Origin: AC-37 sp036382905
Lineage (GTDB): Bacteria; Actinomycetota; Thermoleophilia; Solirubrobacterales; Thermoleophilaceae
Assembly (NCBI GenBank): GCA_036382905.1
Contig: DASVPL010000284.1
Coordinates: 1-22,254, forward strand
DNA length: 22,254 bases
Reading direction: 5' to 3'
Positions 18,922 through 22,254 of the stretch are shown here, piece by piece; positions within the stretch are counted from its first letter, which is position 1; each line of letters opens with the position of its first letter. The notes under the pieces are model-generated. The model saw only the letters and a program-made list of their open reading frames with translations, was not told the DNA's origin and made no database searches. The translations under genes were made by a program, and so were the position numbers.

Positions 18922-21900
18922 ATGAGGGCGGAGCTGCGCAGGCTCGTACTCGCGGCCGCGCTGGCGCTCGCGATCTTCGCCGCCGCGCTCGGCACGGCCA
19001 CCGGCGAGACGAGCGACCGCGAATCGCGATCGAGCCGCGCGAGCATCGAGGGATCCGAGGCACGCGACGCGTGGGCGGAGGCCCGCGACTCCGAGCAGCG
19101 CCGCCGCGCTCATCGCGACTCGGCCGACGGGCGCGAGGAGCGGTCGCGGTCGCGGACCGCGTTCCGCAACCAGCCGGACGACCAGGCGCTGGCCATCGCG
19201 CGCAAGAAGTTCCCCCGGCTCGTGGACGCGCCGGCGCTGGAGTGGCCGGACCTCGGGCCGGGGCGCAAGCTCGAGCGCTACCTCTCGTCCAACCGCGCGC
19301 TCGTTGACGAGCCCGGCGGCCGGAAGAGCGTCATCGAGAGCACCCTGCCGCTCATCGGCGAGAGCCCGAGCGGCGACAAGGCTCCGATCGACCTCGCCCT
19401 CGAGGACCGCGGCAGCTCGTTCGCTCCGAAGAGCAGCGGTGCCGCGATCCGCATCCCGAAGGGTGCGCGCGGTGCGTTGCGCTTCCTCGACCAGGACTTC
19501 GGCATCGCACTCGACGGCGCGCGCGCCGGTGACGCGAAGCTCAGCTCCAACAAGGCGTTCTACGCGAACGCGCTGCCGGACGCCGACCTGGTGATCGAGC
19601 CGGTCCCGGTGGGTGCCGAGATATCGCTCGTCCTGCGCTCGCCGGACAGCCCGACCAAGCCCGCGCTGGCGTTCGACCTTCCGCCCGACGCGCGGCTGCG
19701 GCTCGTCGCGCATGCGGACTCCGACTCCGTGGCGCCGGGCTCGGCCGAGGTCGTGCGCGACGGCAAGCGCGTTGCCCTCGTCCCGCCCGCGCAGGCGCTC
19801 GACTCGCAGGGCGAGTCGGTGCCGGTGGGGTACGAGGTCGACGGCGACCGGCTGGTCATGCGCGTCGACACCAGCGGCGAGATCGCATGGCCCGTGGCCG
19901 TCGATCCGACCACCTACATCTACGACAACAACGGCCAGAGCACGTGCCCGCCCGGCGGTCCGCTCCCGTGCGACGGGCCCCCGACCGGCTTCAACTGGCC
20001 GGGCTGGACCCCGTGGAGCAGCAGGGCGCAGACAAACCCCTGCCCGTACCCCAGCTCGCAGTGGTTCTACGAGTGCAAGTCCAGCGACGGCGCGCTCTAC
20101 GTGTGGGGCTTCACCGGCTTCAACTACGCGGCGAACGACCGCGCGCTCTGGCAGAAGACGGCTCGCCCGGGCTCCTACATCTTCCGCTTCGACGCAGCCA
20201 ACATGAGCCATACGGCCAGCGCGAGCCAGCGCTTCTCGGGCATCTGCGGCGGGCCCGGGTGCACCGGCTGGGCGGCGTCGGGCCAGTGGTTCTCGAACGA
20301 CCCGAACTCCTGGGCGAACACCCCGTACCGCTACTACGGCGCCTCCGAGATGAGCAGGACGGAGTACTACTGCGTCAACTCGGTGCACGGCCAGGCCTGC
20401 ACCCCGCAGCAGGCGGCCACCGACTCGAGCCTGCTCAACAACTCGGTCATCTTCGGGATGATCATGAACGGCGGGTACGCCTCCTCGCAGCCCCATGTCG
20501 CGATGGGCGGGGCGGCGACGTACTCGTCCGACAACGTGGCCCCGAACCTGACGGTGGTCGCCCACGACCCCGAGCTGCCGGCCGGCTGGGTCGAGGGCTA
20601 CACGGGCACGGTGCGCTTGCGTGCGGTCGACGGCGCGGGGGCGAACAACGGCCTGGGCATGGGCACGCTCGCGCTCACCGGCGGGATCGGTCAGAACCCG
20701 CTCTCCACCTGCACGACCAACAACGCCTACGACACCTGCCCGACCACCTGGGAGCCCACCGCGGGGCTCCCCTACACGACGCCGCCGACCGACGGCACCT
20801 ACAGCTACACCGCGAGCGCGACCGACATCGTGGGCAACCGCAACACGGCGCAGGACAAGGGGTGGTCGATCAAGGTCGACCGCACCCCGCCGGGTGCCTA
20901 CGCCACCGAGCGCGCCCGCTGGGTCAAGGACGGGGTCCACCAGTTCACGGCCACCTCCAGCGACAGCCTCTCCGGCGTGCGCCAGAGCCGGATCTGGGTC
21001 GCGCGCGCCTCCGACCGCTTCGAGCGGACCGCCTCCAACGGCTGGGGGACGGCCGACCAGGGCGGGGCCTGGACCGTGGACGAGGGCCCGGCGAGCGACT
21101 TCTCGGCCAGCCCGTCCACGGGCGGCAAGATCGACTTCCCCTCCGGCGGCGGGTTCCGCTCGGCGTCGCTCTACGGGCGGCAGGTCAGGAACGCGGACGT
21201 GAGCGCGCGGATCAAGCTCGGACAGCCGACCTCCGGGACCGGGGTAGGGAGCTTCGCCAACCTGATGCTGCGCCGGCAGCCGAACGGCGGCGACAACTAC
21301 CGCGTCGGGCTGATCGGCACCAACGACGGCCGCCTGCTCGTGAGGGGAGCGCGCAACGCGGGCACCTTCATCGACCAGGACACCGGGCTCGGGTTCACGC
21401 CCGGCGACTCCTACCGGCTGCGCGTGGTCGCCCTGAGCGATGCGGCCGGCACCGCCACGACGGTCTACGTCAGGTACTGGCGCGACGGCGATCCGGAGCC
21501 GGCGACCTGGAACATCACCACCGCGCCGGACAGCGCCGGGCCGCAGGGCGCGGGCGCCGTCGGCGTGCGCGTGAACGGCGGCTCGACGACCGCTCAGCAG
21601 TTCTACTTCGACGAGATCAAGCTCGTCGATCGCGACACGACTCAGACGAAGGACGCGACCAAGGCCGACGGAACCCCGTGCGATTCGGTCTCCGGCTGCC
21701 CGCAGTCGCTCGCCCACACCTACCAGCTCAACACCGCGGGCTATTCCGAGGGCCCGATCGAGATCGTCGGCAGCCCCCAGGACCCGCTCGCGGGCGCGCC
21801 CAACACGTCGTACGACCGCCACCAGCGCTGGGACGACTGGCAGATGAAGCTCGACCGGACCGGGCCGACGTTCGACGCCGCTCCGTCGCCGAACCCGCCG

Positions 21901-22254
21901 TACGCCAACCTCCGGCCCGGCGAGAACTACGAGTTCACGGTCGATTCCAGGGACAACCTGTCGGGCGTCGAGAAGATCGAGCTCTACGTGAACGGCGTGC
22001 TGACGGGCCCGTCCGTCCCGGGCGACAACTGCAGCTCCGCCGGCTGCGACACGAACCCTTCGGCCAGGGGGATGAGCTACCAGATCCCGGCCGACTACTC
22101 CGGCTCGAACGTGACGTTCAAGCTGATCGCCACCGACAACGCCGGGAACGAGAGCGCCCCGCACGTATGGCGCGTGAACACCGACGACGACCCGCCGACG
22201 GCTCCGGTCATCAGCGGCGCGCTGCGGGCCGCGCAGGGCAAGGCGGTCAAGGGC
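18922..22254 (+). CDS. N-terminal 1111 residues of a giant secreted multi-domain (RHS-like) surface protein
   Basis: Open from ATG 18922 to the window end without a stop. Residues 1-28 are a signal peptide. A charged, Arg/Glu/Ser-rich segment follows to about 90. Residues about 95-335 (APIDLALEDRG, AFYANALPDADLVIEPVPVG, AWPVAVDPTTYIY) match the N-terminal beta-rich region I know from large RHS/YD-repeat and DNRLRE proteins of high-GC actinobacteria. Next comes a Cys/Trp/Tyr-rich region (about 340-530), an Ig-like repeat ending at VDRTPPG (near 654), a LamG/concanavalin-like domain (about 699-905, from RFERTASNGWG to FYFDEIKLVD), and another Ig-like domain (about 977-1090, starting DRTGPTFD). 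These suggest an adhesive or sheath-like outer part; a toxin or RHS core would be downstream and is not visible. The ATG lacks a Shine-Dalgarno. RHS membership is inference. Confidence 0.7.
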   Translation, partial: MRAELRRLVLAAALALAIFAAALGTATGETSDRESRSSRASIEGSEARDAWAEARDSEQRRRAHRDSADGREERSRSRTAFRNQPDDQALAIARKKFPRLVDAPALEWPDLGPGRKLERYLSSNRALVDEPGGRKSVIESTLPLIGESPSGDKAPIDLALEDRGSSFAPKSSGAAIRIPKGARGALRFLDQDFGIALDGARAGDAKLSSNKAFYANALPDADLVIEPVPVGAEISLVLRSPDSPTKPALAFDLPPDARLRLVAHADSDSVAPGSAEVVRDGKRVALVPPAQALDSQGESVPVGYEVDGDRLVMRVDTSGEIAWPVAVDPTTYIYDNNGQSTCPPGGPLPCDGPPTGFNWPGWTPWSSRAQTNPCPYPSSQWFYECKSSDGALYVWGFTGFNYAANDRALWQKTARPGSYIFRFDAANMSHTASASQRFSGICGGPGCTGWAASGQWFSNDPNSWANTPYRYYGASEMSRTEYYCVNSVHGQACTPQQAATDSSLLNNSVIFGMIMNGGYASSQPHVAMGGAATYSSDNVAPNLTVVAHDPELPAGWVEGYTGTVRLRAVDGAGANNGLGMGTLALTGGIGQNPLSTCTTNNAYDTCPTTWEPTAGLPYTTPPTDGTYSYTASATDIVGNRNTAQDKGWSIKVDRTPPGAYATERARWVKDGVHQFTATSSDSLSGVRQSRIWVARASDRFERTASNGWGTADQGGAWTVDEGPASDFSASPSTGGKIDFPSGGGFRSASLYGRQVRNADVSARIKLGQPTSGTGVGSFANLMLRRQPNGGDNYRVGLIGTNDGRLLVRGARNAGTFIDQDTGLGFTPGDSYRLRVVALSDAAGTATTVYVRYWRDGDPEPATWNITTAPDSAGPQGAGAVGVRVNGGSTTAQQFYFDEIKLVDRDTTQTKDATKADGTPCDSVSGCPQSLAHTYQLNTAGYSEGPIEIVGSPQDPLAGAPNTSYDRHQRWDDWQMKLDRTGPTFDAAPSPNPPYANLRPGENYEFTVDSRDNLSGVEKIELYVNGVLTGPSVPGDNCSSAGCDTNPSARGMSYQIPADYSGSNVTFKLIATDNAGNESAPHVWRVNTDDDPPTAPVISGALRAAQGKAVKG

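Noticed and set aside
18674..18925. Short plus-strand open frame of 83 codons before the secreted protein gene.
   Set aside because: No ribosome site, no motif, biased composition unlike the neighbours.
18709..22164. Very long minus-strand open frame (1151 codons) opposite the giant secreted protein.
   Set aside because: Composition is the Arg/Val/Gly/Ala-rich pattern of antisense reading in high-GC DNA; no motifs. The plus frame has a signal peptide and domains.
1..22254. CRISPR arrays, tRNA or rRNA genes, insertion sequences.
   Set aside because: No regularly spaced repeats, cloverleaf arms, rRNA core sequences, transposase motifs or target duplications were seen.

Overview
The window is very GC-rich and almost fully coding. 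An actinobacterial-type integration host factor, many GTG starts, ATGA/GTGA stop-start overlaps and several start codons placed about 7-10 bases after a TAnnnT -10 box (probable leaderless mRNAs) point to an Actinobacteriota chromosome. The protein style, especially the giant secreted protein at the right end, suggests Thermoleophilia/Solirubrobacterales; that placement is inference. I see no rRNA, tRNA, CRISPR array, phage or IS element.

Layout, left to right. (1) 1-955: end of a thioredoxin-fold protein overlapping a B3/B4-domain protein. (2) 1009-2928: four tightly coupled genes (unknown protein, two small membrane proteins, VOC-fold protein), closed by a strong hairpin. (3) 3002-5063: divergent mihF (actinobacterial IHF) and pyk (pyruvate kinase), each with a promoter candidate. 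(4) 5082-7476: a serine palmitoyltransferase-like PLP enzyme and a bacterial ceramide synthase (YghO/bCerS)-like protein, divergent with 19 bp between start codons, which looks like a sphingolipid module in an actinobacterium. A 49-nt near-perfect hairpin follows. (5) 7576-8921: small membrane protein plus an AlkA-type DNA glycosylase whose tail runs 104 bp into a convergent gene. (6) 8818-11202: an operon yceI - flavin reductase - TVP38-family membrane protein, divergent from a marR gene; one palindrome contains the -35 boxes of both promoters. (7) 11250-12605: a secreted protein with the ligand pattern of a PHM-type copper monooxygenase joined to a cupredoxin domain.

(8) 12610-15210, minus strand: a TPP riboswitch followed by ABC ATPase, permease and lipoprotein binding protein (thiZXY-like; uptake of a thiamine pyrimidine precursor). 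The conserved 3' end of the riboswitch is itself the Shine-Dalgarno sequence. (9) 15225-17658, minus strand: a MoxR/CoxD-type AAA+ ATPase and a CoxE-type VWA protein. (10) 17684-18628: a small two-helix membrane protein convergent with and overlapping an ECF-like sigma factor. (11) 18922-end: the first 1111 codons of a very large secreted multi-domain protein, probably of the RHS/YD-repeat surface class, running off the window.

The best candidates for something new are the SPT/bCerS pair, the copper monooxygenase-cupredoxin fusion, the 49-nt palindrome after the ceramide synthase-like gene, and the shared-operator MarR/YceI region.
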